DNA from: CAZAAW01 sp964483325 | GTDB taxonomy: Bacteria > Pseudomonadota > Alphaproteobacteria > Rhizobiales > Kaistiaceae | NCBI GenBank assembly: GCA_964483325.1 | Contig: CAZAAW010000014.1 | Location: 1-61,987 of the forward strand | Length of the DNA stretch: 61,987 nucleotides | Direction of reading: 5' to 3' | In this document: positions 31,093 through 39,507 of the stretch, piece by piece | Layout: each line of letters starts with the position of its first letter | Numbering within the stretch: the first letter of the stretch is position 1 | The notes under the pieces: model-generated | Told to the model about the DNA's origin: nothing | Database searches by the model: none | What the model saw: the letters and a program-made list of their open reading frames with translations, nothing else | Position numbers and translations under genes: made by a program

Positions 31093-32478
31093 ATGGCGGA
31101 TGTGGCGGATGCAGCGGCCCTGGCGCGGCGGATGTGGGCGGCGCTTGGCGGCGAGGCCGGACTGGCGGAGCGGCTTGCCTTTACCGGCGACGGCGCGCTG
31201 CCTTCGGCCTTCGCGGTGACGGATTTTGCCGCCGCCTCGGTCGCCGTCACAGGGCTGGCGGCGGCAGAGCTGGCGGCCGTCGGCGGCGGCAGGATGCCGA
31301 TGGTGACGGCCGACCGGCGGCTGGCGTCGCTGTGGTTCGGCTTTTCGCTGCGGCCGCGCGGCTGGGCGCCGCCGCCACCCTGGGACCCGGTGGCCGGCGA
31401 TTACCAGGCCGGCGACGGACGCTGGATCAGGCTGCATACCAACGCGCCGCATCATCGCGCCGCGGCGCTTGCCGTGCTGCAGGCGCCGGCCGAGCGCGAG
31501 GCGGTGGCACGGGCGGTCGCCGGCTGGCAGGCCGATGCGCTGGAGACCCGGATCGTGGCGGCCGGCGGCTGCGCCGCCGCCATGCTGACGCCGGCCGAAT
31601 GGGCGCAGCACCCGCAGGGCCGCGCCGTTGCCGCCGAACCGCTGGCGGCGATGACACTGCGTCCGGCGCCGGCGAAATCCGGCTGGGCGCCTGACCCGGC
31701 GCGGCCGCTGGCCGGGCTGCGCGTTCTCGACCTGACGCGCGTCCTCGCCGGGCCGGTGGCGACGCGCGCCCTTGCCGGCTTCGGCGCCGAGGTGCTGCGG
31801 ATCGATCCGCCGGACTGGGACGAGCCGGGCGTTGTGCCGGAGGTGACGCTGGGCAAACGCTGCGCCCGCCTCGACCTTGCCGATGCCGCCGGCCGCGCCG
31901 CTTTCGCGCGCCTCCTGGCGGAGACCGACATTCTCGTCCATGGCTACCGGCCCGGCGCGCTGGACGGGCTCGGCCTCGGCGCGGCATGGCGGCAACAGGT
32001 GGCGCCGGCGCTGATCGAGGTGACGCTCGACGCCTATGGCTGGACGGGGCCGTGGGCCGGCCGACGCGGCTTCGACAGCCTGGTGCAGATGAGCGCCGGC
32101 ATTGCCGCCGCCGGCAGCCTTTGGGCGGGCAGGGAGGCGCCGAAGCCGCTGCCGGTCCAGGCGCTCGACCAGGCGACCGGCTACCTGATGGCCGCCGCGG
32201 CGCTGCGCGGCATGACGCTGCGCCAGCAGGGACAGGGCGCCCTGACCGCCCGCCTGTCGCTCGCCCGTACAGCCGCGGCACTGCCCGCTGCGCTGTCCCG
32301 GGAGGACGCGACGCTGGCGCCGGCCACCGACGCCGACGAGGCGCCGGACGTCGAGCGCACGAGCTGGGGCGAGGCCCGCCGCCTGCGGCCGCCGCTCATT
32401 GTCGACGGCATGCCGATGCGCTGGGACCTGCCGGCGACGGAGCTGGGATCGAGCCCGCCGGAGTGGACGGAACGGTAG
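31093..32478 (+). CDS. Family III CoA-transferase-like protein with permuted halves
   Basis: A 461-residue CaiB/BaiF-type protein. The normal N-terminal block RPLAGLRVLDLTRVLAGPVA appears only at residue 204 and the catalytic Asp is in GFDSLVQMSAG (D328). The first 185 residues look like the usual C-terminal part of the family (DGRWIRLHTNAPHHRAAALA at 108-127; TPAEWAQHPQGR). The chain therefore begins with a C-terminal-like half and then carries an N-terminal-like half. The ATG at 31093 has GGAGG 5 bases upstream. It may activate an acid from the monooxygenase pathway as a CoA thioester. It is convergent with a cytochrome gene (3-base gap). Confidence 0.85.
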   Translation: MADVADAAALARRMWAALGGEAGLAERLAFTGDGALPSAFAVTDFAAASVAVTGLAAAELAAVGGGRMPMVTADRRLASLWFGFSLRPRGWAPPPPWDPVAGDYQAGDGRWIRLHTNAPHHRAAALAVLQAPAEREAVARAVAGWQADALETRIVAAGGCAAAMLTPAEWAQHPQGRAVAAEPLAAMTLRPAPAKSGWAPDPARPLAGLRVLDLTRVLAGPVATRALAGFGAEVLRIDPPDWDEPGVVPEVTLGKRCARLDLADAAGRAAFARLLAETDILVHGYRPGALDGLGLGAAWRQQVAPALIEVTLDAYGWTGPWAGRRGFDSLVQMSAGIAAAGSLWAGREAPKPLPVQALDQATGYLMAAAALRGMTLRQQGQGALTARLSLARTAAALPAALSREDATLAPATDADEAPDVERTSWGEARRLRPPLIVDGMPMRWDLPATELGSSPPEWTER

Positions 32479-32481
32479 CCG

Positions 32482-33018
32482 CTAGTTCGACTCCACGTCC
32501 GCCCTGGCCGGCCAGCGGTTGCAGGAGGAGGCGCTGTCGCCGAAGAAGGCGATGCATTCCTCTTTGGTGGCCGGCCCGCGGCCTTCGAACTGGTAGGCGA
32601 TGAACTGCGCCAGCGCCTGCATCTGGCGGGCGCTCAGCGTCGCGCCGGCGCTGGGCGGCAGCGTGTCGCTGTCCTCGGTCAGGCCGTAGCAAGCGTTCTC
32701 GCCGGAGTAGGGATGGTTGCCGAAGGACGGCATCGCCGTTCCGGGGCGGCCGCAACGGATGACCTCGACGATCTGGTCGACGCCGAGCGTGCTGTCGCGC
32801 AGGTTGGAGCCGGGCGGCGCGTGCAGCTCCTCCGGCTCGCCGGTCGCCATGTTGCCGTGGCAGTCCCAGCAGCTGATGCCGGTCCGCCACAGGTCCTTGC
32901 CGATGTCGACCAGCGGCCCGGGCTCCCGGTCCTGCGCCGCGGCCTGCAGCGCCGCCGGCGCCATCAGGAGCATGCCGAGAACTCCAATTCCGATCCAGCG
33001 CCGAACCACCATCATCAC
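32482..33018 (-). CDS. c-type cytochrome of the PQQ-dehydrogenase module (locus 2, copy a)
   Basis: A 178-residue monohaem cytochrome c. The signal peptide is MMMVVRRWIGIGVLGMLLMA, cut near QAAAQ. The haem motif is C50-W-D-C53-H54 and the axial Met is probably M96 in CGRPGTAMPSFG. C89, C110, C155 and C166 match the four extra cysteines of the two sister cytochromes, and the C-terminus has EGRGPATKEECIAFFG. It is the last gene of the locus and a recent duplicate of its upstream neighbour. Confidence 0.9.
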   Translation of the reverse strand: MMMVVRRWIGIGVLGMLLMAPAALQAAAQDREPGPLVDIGKDLWRTGISCWDCHGNMATGEPEELHAPPGSNLRDSTLGVDQIVEVIRCGRPGTAMPSFGNHPYSGENACYGLTEDSDTLPPSAGATLSARQMQALAQFIAYQFEGRGPATKEECIAFFGDSASSCNRWPARADVESN

Positions 33019-33066
33019 GCCCCCTCTCCTGCCATCCGTTCCATGTCGCCCTGCCTTCCCCGGCGC

Positions 33067-33609
33067 CTAGTTCGGCGCCACGTCGGCCTTGGCCGGCCAG
33101 CGATTGCAGGACGAGGCGCTCTCGCCGAAGAAGGCGACGCACTCTTCCTTGGTGGCCGGGCCGCGGCCGACGAACTGGTAGGCGATGAACTGCGCCAGGG
33201 CGTTTATCTGGCGGGCGTTGAGCGTGGCGGCGCCGCGCGGCGGCAGCTGATCGCCGAGGTCGGCCTCGGTCACGCCGTAGCAGGGCTCCTTGCCGGCATA
33301 GGGGTGGTTGCCGAAATAGGGCATCGGCGTGCCGGGACGGCCGCAGCGGATGATTTCGGCGATCTGGTCGACGTCGAGCGCGCTTTTCCGCAGGTTCGCC
33401 CCGGTCGGCGAGCGCGGATCCTCCTGCTCGCCATTGGCCATGTTGCCGTGGCAGTCCCAGCAGCTGATGCCGGTCTGCCAGAGGTCCTTGCCGATGCCGG
33501 CGAGAGGCCCGGGCTCCCTGTCCTGCGCCGCAACCGCCATTGCCGCCGAGGCGACGAGCAGTGCGCCCAGAGCCCCGATCCCGATCAACCGTCCCACCGC
33601 TGCTGACAT
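33067..33609 (-). CDS. c-type cytochrome of the PQQ-dehydrogenase module (locus 2, copy b)
   Basis: A 180-residue monohaem cytochrome c, aligned residue by residue with its neighbour for most of its length: C50-W-D-C53-H54, C89, M96, C110, then C157 and C168. I chose the ATG at 33609 because the resulting signal peptide (MSAAVGRLIGIGALGALLVA) matches the paralogue; an ATG at 33636 is also open. It lies between the paralogue and the pentapeptide protein in the same transcript. Two cytochromes may form a relay from the quinoprotein or serve different acceptors. Confidence 0.9.
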   Translation of the reverse strand: MSAAVGRLIGIGALGALLVASAAMAVAAQDREPGPLAGIGKDLWQTGISCWDCHGNMANGEQEDPRSPTGANLRKSALDVDQIAEIIRCGRPGTPMPYFGNHPYAGKEPCYGVTEADLGDQLPPRGAATLNARQINALAQFIAYQFVGRGPATKEECVAFFGESASSCNRWPAKADVAPN

Positions 33610-33678
33610 TACTTGCACCAAGTCCCTTTGCACCATGTCCCCTGTCTCGCTCCCTACATCATCCGGCCCTCGGGCCAG

Positions 33679-35151
33679 CTAGTTGTCCCGCCGTTCCAGC
33701 GGCGGCACGAAGCCTGTCGCCGTCTGCAGCTGGGCGCCGTCGAGCCGGGCGCCGGCAAAGACGGCGGATTTCAGCAGCGCTTCGGCGAAATTGGCGCCGG
33801 CGCAGTCGCAGCCGCGCAGATTGGCGCCGGAGAGATCGGCGCGGCTGAAATTGGCCCCCGCCAGCGACGCATCGCTCATCACGGCGCTCACCAGGCTGGA
33901 GGCGGTGAAATCGGCGCCGGTGAAGTCGGAGCGGCCCATCTGGGCGCTCCACAGCCGCGTGTTGAAGAACGAGGCCCGCGGCGCCGTGACGTTGCTCATC
34001 CTCGCCTCGGTGAGATCGACCTCCGCCACCACGGCTTCGGTCAAATCGGCGGAGACCCAGCGCGACCTGCCGGCGCGGGCGTCGGTGAGCTGCGCCCCCT
34101 TCAGGCGGGCGCCGTCGAGGCGCGCCTCGTAGAGCATCGCGCTCGTCATGTCGGCGCCGGCGAGGCGGGCGCGGGTCAGGAGCGCCCGGTTGAGATTGGC
34201 GCCGCGCAGGTTGGCGCCTTCAAGATTGGCGTCGGTAAGATCGGCAGCGTGGAAATCGGCGCCGCGCAGGTTCGCCCCGGCGAGATTGGCGCCGCGCAGG
34301 TTGGCGCGTTTCAGCTCCGCCTCGCTGAGATCGCAGCCGGGACAGTCCATCGCCCTGACGGCCACCGGATCGACCGCCTGCGGCGGCAGGGCGGCGACGG
34401 CGGCAAGCCGCGCGGCGCGGTCCTCGATGTCGCCGGTCAGGATCTCCTCGAAGCGCGTCTGGCTTTCGAAATCGCCGCTGGTCGGCAGGTTGCTGACCGG
34501 GTTGATGGCGAGTTCGCCCGGCTTGCGGAACAGATGCGTCTCGACGGTATAGGTGACCCGGTTCTCCGCGTCCTCCAGGACGCAGCGGGCCTTGACGAAG
34601 ACCCCCTGATAGGGCGTCTCGCCCTCCAGCTTCGGGAGATCGGCGCACTCCCAGGCGCCGTCGTAACGGGCCTGCAGGAAGCCGCCCAGCGTATAGGCGA
34701 TCTCGCGGCTGGCGAGGTCGACGCGCGGATCGGTGACGACGCGCAGGCCGCGCAGGAAGCCGTCGGCGTCGAACAGCGCCGAGGCGATCACCGGCCGGCC
34801 GTAGATCGAGGTGTGCGCATAGAGCGCCGCGGCAGCCTCGTCGAGCTGCGCATGAGCGATATATTCCTGCTCGTCGTCATACTCGAAATAGACTTCATGC
34901 AGGCCGGTGCCGCGCTCGGCCGGGCAGCGGGCGTAATCGGTCCAGCCGGTGATCCGCAGCGACGGCGGGCCGCCATTGGTGCCGCAGGCCCAGTTGGCGA
35001 AGGACGCCGACGGGATCTCGCGGGCATGCGCCCCGAGGTGAAGATCCCAGACCGACGGCTCCACGTCGGCCCTGGCATGGACGAGGCCCTGCATCAGCAG
35101 GGCGGCGGCCGTGCTCAGCGCCAGGCGGGACAGGATGCGCGCGAACAACAT
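33679..35151 (-). CDS. Secreted protein: four-cysteine module domain fused to pentapeptide repeats
   Basis: A 490-residue protein with a signal peptide (MLFARILSRLALSTAAALLM). Residues 30-237 match the 241-residue protein of locus 1 (WDLHLG, WACGTNGGPPSL, YARCPAE, GLHEVYFEYDDEQEY, LFRKPG; C56, C76, C169, C190). A CPGC pair (C270, C273) leads into roughly forty pentapeptide repeats at 270-476 of the A(D/N)LXX type (ANLRGANLAGANLRGADF). Pentapeptide domains fold as right-handed beta-helices and often act as protein-binding scaffolds. The gene sits between the PQQ dehydrogenase and its cytochromes, so it may dock them. Function unknown. Confidence 0.9.
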   Translation of the reverse strand: MLFARILSRLALSTAAALLMQGLVHARADVEPSVWDLHLGAHAREIPSASFANWACGTNGGPPSLRITGWTDYARCPAERGTGLHEVYFEYDDEQEYIAHAQLDEAAAALYAHTSIYGRPVIASALFDADGFLRGLRVVTDPRVDLASREIAYTLGGFLQARYDGAWECADLPKLEGETPYQGVFVKARCVLEDAENRVTYTVETHLFRKPGELAINPVSNLPTSGDFESQTRFEEILTGDIEDRAARLAAVAALPPQAVDPVAVRAMDCPGCDLSEAELKRANLRGANLAGANLRGADFHAADLTDANLEGANLRGANLNRALLTRARLAGADMTSAMLYEARLDGARLKGAQLTDARAGRSRWVSADLTEAVVAEVDLTEARMSNVTAPRASFFNTRLWSAQMGRSDFTGADFTASSLVSAVMSDASLAGANFSRADLSGANLRGCDCAGANFAEALLKSAVFAGARLDGAQLQTATGFVPPLERRDN

Positions 35152-35210
35152 GGAAAGCGGAGCCCGCAGGGAGGGGAACGACAGGCGTCATCCCCTCCCC
35201 GCCTGCTGGT

Positions 35211-37025
35211 TTAGAGCGTGAAGACGTAGAGCATCGCGCCCGGCAGCATCTTGGCGACTTCCTCGGTCAGGTTGGGACCGCCGCCGGCGCTCGGCTTGCC
35301 GCCGACCAGAACGGCAATGTACTCCTTGCCGTTCACCGAATAGGCGATCGGCGTGCCGCGCGATGGGATGCCGGTGGAGAAGCTCCACAGCGTGTCGAGC
35401 GTCTGGTCGTCATGCGCCTCGATGATGCCGTCCGGCGTCGAGGTCAGCACCAGACCGCCCTTGGTGACCGTGACGCCCGACAGGTAGGCGTAGTTGCTCT
35501 TGGTCTTGGCGATCAGGTTGCCGGTCTTCAGGTCAACCGCCCACATCGCCCCGTAATATTCGGTGGCGGCGGCGTTCCAGTCGTGGTTGAAGCCCTGCAG
35601 GCCGCCGCTGGCCGGATCGGTCACGACACCGCCGTCGGGGCCGGCGGGCACCGAGGCGAGGACTTCCATCTTGAAGCAGCCGTCATTGGCGGCCGCATAG
35701 GCGATGCCGGTGTCCGGATTGTAGGCCGGATACTGCCAGCGCACGCCGCCGCCGAGATGCGGACAGGCCGCCGCATTGCTGGCCAGCGGCTCGCCGCGCA
35801 GCCAGCGCGTGTCCGGGATATAGCTCTGGATCTCCTCGCCCGGCGCATATTCGACCGGCTTGCCGGTCTTGGGATCGATGCCGGCCGTCCAGTTGACGTT
35901 GTTGACATACTGGCTGGCGCTCATGAAGGCGCCGGTATTGCGGTCGAACTGGTAGAAATGGCCATTGCGCCCGAAATGGGCCAGGACCTGCCGCTGCTGT
36001 CCGTCGACTTCGCGATCGACGATGAAGTGGACGCCGTTCTCGTCATAGTCCCAGGAATCGTTCGGGACATACTGGAAATACCAGGCGAGCTTGCCGTCAT
36101 CGATGTTCAGCGCCACGACGGAGTCGGTATAGAGATTGTCGCCCGGGCGGAACTCGGGATCGAACAGCGGCACCGGGTTGGCGGTGCCCCAGAAGGTCAG
36201 GCGCGACTGCGGGTCGAAGGAGCCCTGCGTCCACAATCCGCCGCCGCCGGTCTTCCAGGCATTGTGGTCGTCCGCCCAGGTCTCGTGGCCCGGCTCGCCG
36301 GGAGCGGGGATGGAATACCAGCGCCACACCTCGTCGCCGGTCTCCGGGTTGAGCGCCTCCAGGAAGCCGCGCGTGCCGCCGTCGCCGAAGCCGTTGGAGA
36401 CCATGACGTAGCCGCCCATGGCGGTCGTCCCGCCCGAGCAGCGCTCGGCGGCGAGGTTGAGGCCGGCGCTGCCGGGATGCTCGATGCCGATGCGCTGCAC
36501 GTCCCAGACGAATTCGCCCGACTCGCGATCGACCGCGACGGTGCGGCCGTCGCGCAGGCACTGCACGACGAGATTGTTGATGAGCGTGAAGCCGCGCGTG
36601 CCGGCGGGAACGTCCTTGGCGACGGCCGCATCGGCGGTCCAGACCAGCTTGGCCGTGTTGCCGGCGCTGACATCCAGCTTGTAGAAGACGCCCGCTCCGT
36701 CCTCGAAATACATGATGCCGTCATCGACCAGCGGATTGGTGTCGATGTTGGTGGCGTCGCGGCCCTTCAGCCCGCTGGTGATCGGCTGGGTGAAGGCCAC
36801 GTGGAGATTGGCGACGTTGTCGCGGTTGATCTCGTCCAGCCGCGAATAGCGGTGGCTGGCATAGTCCTGCAGCGTCGTCAGCCAGTTCTGCGGCTCCGAA
36901 TCGGCATTGACCAGCCGATCGTTGGTCACCGGCGATTCGGCCAGAACCGGCGCGACGAAGACCGAACTTATCAGCGCCCCCGCCAGAGTAAGCGGCAAGG
37001 CCCGTCCGTATGCATGGAATCCCAT
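35211..37025 (-). CDS. PQQ-dependent alcohol/methanol-dehydrogenase-like protein (locus 2)
   Basis: A 604-residue quinoprotein with a Sec signal (cleavage near VLAES, residue 30). Family landmarks are SEPQNWLTTLQDYASHRYS, AWKTGGGGLWTQG, ANPVPLFDP, RPGDNLYTDS and NWTAGIDPKTGKPVEY. The active site NDSWDYDENG carries D326-Y-D328, the lanthanide-type signature; N283 is the probable metal Asn, and the usual metal Glu is D215 (FGDGGTRG), as in locus 1. No vicinal CC. The ATG at 37025 has GGAGG 9 bases upstream and the longer open frame above it is rejected. First gene of the second module; the substrate is unknown. Confidence 0.92.
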   Translation of the reverse strand: MGFHAYGRALPLTLAGALISSVFVAPVLAESPVTNDRLVNADSEPQNWLTTLQDYASHRYSRLDEINRDNVANLHVAFTQPITSGLKGRDATNIDTNPLVDDGIMYFEDGAGVFYKLDVSAGNTAKLVWTADAAVAKDVPAGTRGFTLINNLVVQCLRDGRTVAVDRESGEFVWDVQRIGIEHPGSAGLNLAAERCSGGTTAMGGYVMVSNGFGDGGTRGFLEALNPETGDEVWRWYSIPAPGEPGHETWADDHNAWKTGGGGLWTQGSFDPQSRLTFWGTANPVPLFDPEFRPGDNLYTDSVVALNIDDGKLAWYFQYVPNDSWDYDENGVHFIVDREVDGQQRQVLAHFGRNGHFYQFDRNTGAFMSASQYVNNVNWTAGIDPKTGKPVEYAPGEEIQSYIPDTRWLRGEPLASNAAACPHLGGGVRWQYPAYNPDTGIAYAAANDGCFKMEVLASVPAGPDGGVVTDPASGGLQGFNHDWNAAATEYYGAMWAVDLKTGNLIAKTKSNYAYLSGVTVTKGGLVLTSTPDGIIEAHDDQTLDTLWSFSTGIPSRGTPIAYSVNGKEYIAVLVGGKPSAGGGPNLTEEVAKMLPGAMLYVFTL

Positions 37026-37100
37026 CAGTTGTTCCCTCCGTCCGACCCATCGTTGGTTGTGGGATCGGCTGGATTCCACGCTATCAGTCGCTTGCCTTAC

Positions 37101-37129
37101 ATGACAACATCCATAATTTATGATGTCAT
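37101..37129. promoter_or_regulatory. AT-rich promoter region with inverted repeat upstream of PQQ locus 2
   Basis: ATGACA (37101-37106) and TGTCAT (37124-37129) bracket an AT-rich centre, within a roughly 55-base AT-rich island between two minus-strand genes. In such GC-rich DNA this is the likely promoter and operator of the downstream PQQ dehydrogenase. The regulator is unknown. Confidence 0.45.
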
Positions 37130-37227
37130 TATGATATATTATGAATACGATACTGCGGCCCTGGAGACGGGCACACGCACTCCTTTCCCCGCCGGCAGGG
37201 AAGGCCCCGCGCCCCGGCCCGGCTCGG

Positions 37228-38847
37228 CTACTTCCCGTCGATACTGAAGGCATAGAACTTGTCGTTCTTGGTCGAGCCTTCGACGATGGCGAAGCCGGAG
37301 CCCCAGTAGACGGCGCCGTCGACAACCGCCGGGTGGACGCCCACCGAGCCGCCGGCGGCGAAGCGCCAGAGGATGCGGCCCGAGGTGGCGTCGAGGGCGA
37401 ACATCTGGTCGCCCTGCGGCGCCAGCGAGCCGACATAGACGACGCCGTTGGCGACCACCGGCGCGCCATAGGCAAGGGCGCCGCCCGGCGCCGGCGTCTG
37501 CCAGACGATGGCGCCGGTCGCCGGGTCGAGCGCCGTCCAGTAGCCGCCATCGACAAGCTCGCCCGATTGCAGCCGCACCGGCACGCGGTCGGCATTGGTG
37601 AGCGTCGCATAGATGCGGGCGCCGTCGAAGGCGGCGCCCCAGGTGATGCCGCCCGGCTCCGAATAAGGACCGACCAGCGTATGCCAGACCACCTCGCCGG
37701 TGGCGGCGTCGAGCGCCCAGTAGATGCCGCTCTTCTCGCCGATGCCGACGAGGCTGCGCTCGGCGCCACCGATGCTGGCGGTGAAGAGATGCGGCGAGCC
37801 GGTAGCGAAGGACCAGTCGAGCAGGTCGCCCGGCGGCGGGCAGAGGCGCGGCCCCGGCTTGTCGCCGACATAGTTGCGGGCGAGGGCGTTGGAGGGCGAC
37901 GGGATGCCGCCGCAGGCCATCCTGTAGATATCGGCGCCGGAGCCGAAGAACGACCAGCGCTTCTCGCCGGTGGCAAGGTCGAGGGCGATCACCGAGTTGA
38001 ACAGGGCGTCCTTGTCGAAGCAGTCATTGCTCCAGTCGCCCGGCGCCGCAGCAAGGCAGGCGGCGACCGCCTCCGGCTGCGTGTACTGGTGGTCGGTGGT
38101 GAAATAGATCAGCCCCGCCGCCTCGTCGACCGCCGGGATGGCGAGCGCCGCGCCGCCGCTATAGCCGCCCGGCGCGCCGCCATTGTCGGGCATGGTGTAG
38201 GTCTTCCAGACGATGGCGCCGCTATGGAGGTCGAGCGCCACCATGCTGCCGCGGAAGGTGCAGCAGGGATAGGCCGGATCGCGCTCGGCGGCCGCCTGCT
38301 CGCTCGACGAAACGGCCATGAAGATGCGGTCGCCGACCACCACCGGCGAGGAGGTCAGCAGCGCCGACGGGTGCTCGTCGATCTGCGTCATCCATCGGCG
38401 CGTGCCGGTGGCGGCATCGACGGCAATCAGCCGCGCGCCGCGCGTCGTGGCGATGAACACCATGCCGTCGGCATAGGCCGGGCTGGTGCGCGAGGCGGCC
38501 TTGTCGATGCCGGAAAGCTCGGCGACGTCGAGCGACCATTCGACCTTGCCGCTCGCCGCATCGACCTTCCAGAACTTGCCGCCGGCATCGGGGAAATAGA
38601 CGGCGCCGTCGACGACCGCCGGCGTGGCATTGACGAGGCCGGCGGTGGTGAGCGTCCAGCGCGGCTTCAGCGCCCCGACGGTATCGGGGCCGATGACCGT
38701 CTCGGCCGGCTGGGCGTGGTTACCCGACAGGCTGCCATTCGCCATCGGCCAGTCGGCCGCCGCAGCGGCGCCAGAGCCCAGAGCACTAAGGCCCAAGGCA
38801 CCAAGGCCCAGCATCAGGCCGCAAGCGGCAAGAGCAATCCGATGCAT
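37228..38847 (-). CDS. PQQ-binding-like beta-propeller protein, polyvinyl-alcohol-dehydrogenase type
   Basis: A 539-residue exported protein (signal MHRIALAACGLMLGLGALGL). Repeated blades such as ATPAVVDGAVYFPDAGGKFW, TSSPVVVGDRIFMAVS and AYGAPVVANGVVYVGSLAPQ mark an eight-bladed quinoprotein. The overall pattern (WPMANGSLSGNHAQ near the start; IYRMACGGIPSPSNALARNY) fits PVA dehydrogenases, but the N-terminal haem c domain of some relatives is missing. A vicinal CC occurs in YPCCTFRGSM. It lies 202 bases upstream of the second PQQ module and could oxidise a polyol or secondary alcohol with a separate cytochrome. Confidence 0.87.
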   Translation of the reverse strand: MHRIALAACGLMLGLGALGLSALGSGAAAAADWPMANGSLSGNHAQPAETVIGPDTVGALKPRWTLTTAGLVNATPAVVDGAVYFPDAGGKFWKVDAASGKVEWSLDVAELSGIDKAASRTSPAYADGMVFIATTRGARLIAVDAATGTRRWMTQIDEHPSALLTSSPVVVGDRIFMAVSSSEQAAAERDPAYPCCTFRGSMVALDLHSGAIVWKTYTMPDNGGAPGGYSGGAALAIPAVDEAAGLIYFTTDHQYTQPEAVAACLAAAPGDWSNDCFDKDALFNSVIALDLATGEKRWSFFGSGADIYRMACGGIPSPSNALARNYVGDKPGPRLCPPPGDLLDWSFATGSPHLFTASIGGAERSLVGIGEKSGIYWALDAATGEVVWHTLVGPYSEPGGITWGAAFDGARIYATLTNADRVPVRLQSGELVDGGYWTALDPATGAIVWQTPAPGGALAYGAPVVANGVVYVGSLAPQGDQMFALDATSGRILWRFAAGGSVGVHPAVVDGAVYWGSGFAIVEGSTKNDKFYAFSIDGK

Positions 38848-38924
38848 TTCCGTCCCCCCCCAATTGTCATTTTGCGCCGCGCAGACGGCGCGCCACGGTA
38901 GGCCGCGCCGCCGGCGCGGGAAAG

Positions 38925-39371
38925 CTAAAGCGCCGCCTGGCGGATAATGGCGGCGAGGTCGGGCGGGTAGACCGTGTCTTCGGTCGTCTCGATCTCGTCG
39001 ACGCTCCACCAGCGGTCGGCCACCATGAAGCGCTGCTCGTCGGGCGTCCACAGGTCGCGCGAAATGACTGTCTCCACCGTGCGCAGCACGAAGAAGCGCT
39101 CATGCGCCGCCACCGTCTCGCCGGTGACCAGGCGGAGCGGGAACTCGCGCGTCGCAATCGGCGCCGGCAGCGCCGTCACGACGAAGCCGGTCTCCTCGCG
39201 CAGCTCGCGGATGCCGGCCTCCTCGAAGCTCTCGCCGGCCTCCAGCCCGCCGCCCGGCAGCGACCAGTAGTCGACGCCTTCCAGGGCACCTGTGGCATAG
39301 CGGAAGCGAAAGAGCAGGATGCGGTCCTGCGGGTCGAGCAGGATGATGCGGGCGGAACGGCGTTGGCGCAT
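38925..39371 (-). CDS. Nudix hydrolase
   Basis: A 148-residue protein with a full Nudix box, GGGLEAGESFEEAGIRELRE followed by ETGF (about residues 40-63), which binds Mg and cleaves nucleoside diphosphate-linked compounds. The ATG at 39371 begins the beta-strand core (RSARIILLDPQDRILLFRF); a 38-residue upstream extension is rejected. The substrate cannot be predicted. Confidence 0.9.
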   Translation of the reverse strand: MRQRRSARIILLDPQDRILLFRFRYATGALEGVDYWSLPGGGLEAGESFEEAGIRELREETGFVVTALPAPIATREFPLRLVTGETVAAHERFFVLRTVETVISRDLWTPDEQRFMVADRWWSVDEIETTEDTVYPPDLAAIIRQAAL

Positions 39372-39507
39372 GGGCTTCCCTGACCGAGCGGCCGAATCCG
39401 GGCGGGCCGAATCCGCCGCCCGCGGTCCTTGTCGCACGGACCGCTGCGCATGTCCGGTCTGCAAGCGACGGGCGGCCGGAGCCACCCGTCTATTCTTGCG
39501 CGCAGGC

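Noticed and set aside
35412..37247. A 611-codon open frame antisense to the locus 2 PQQ dehydrogenase
   Set aside because: Mirror image of a well-supported gene; no motif of its own.
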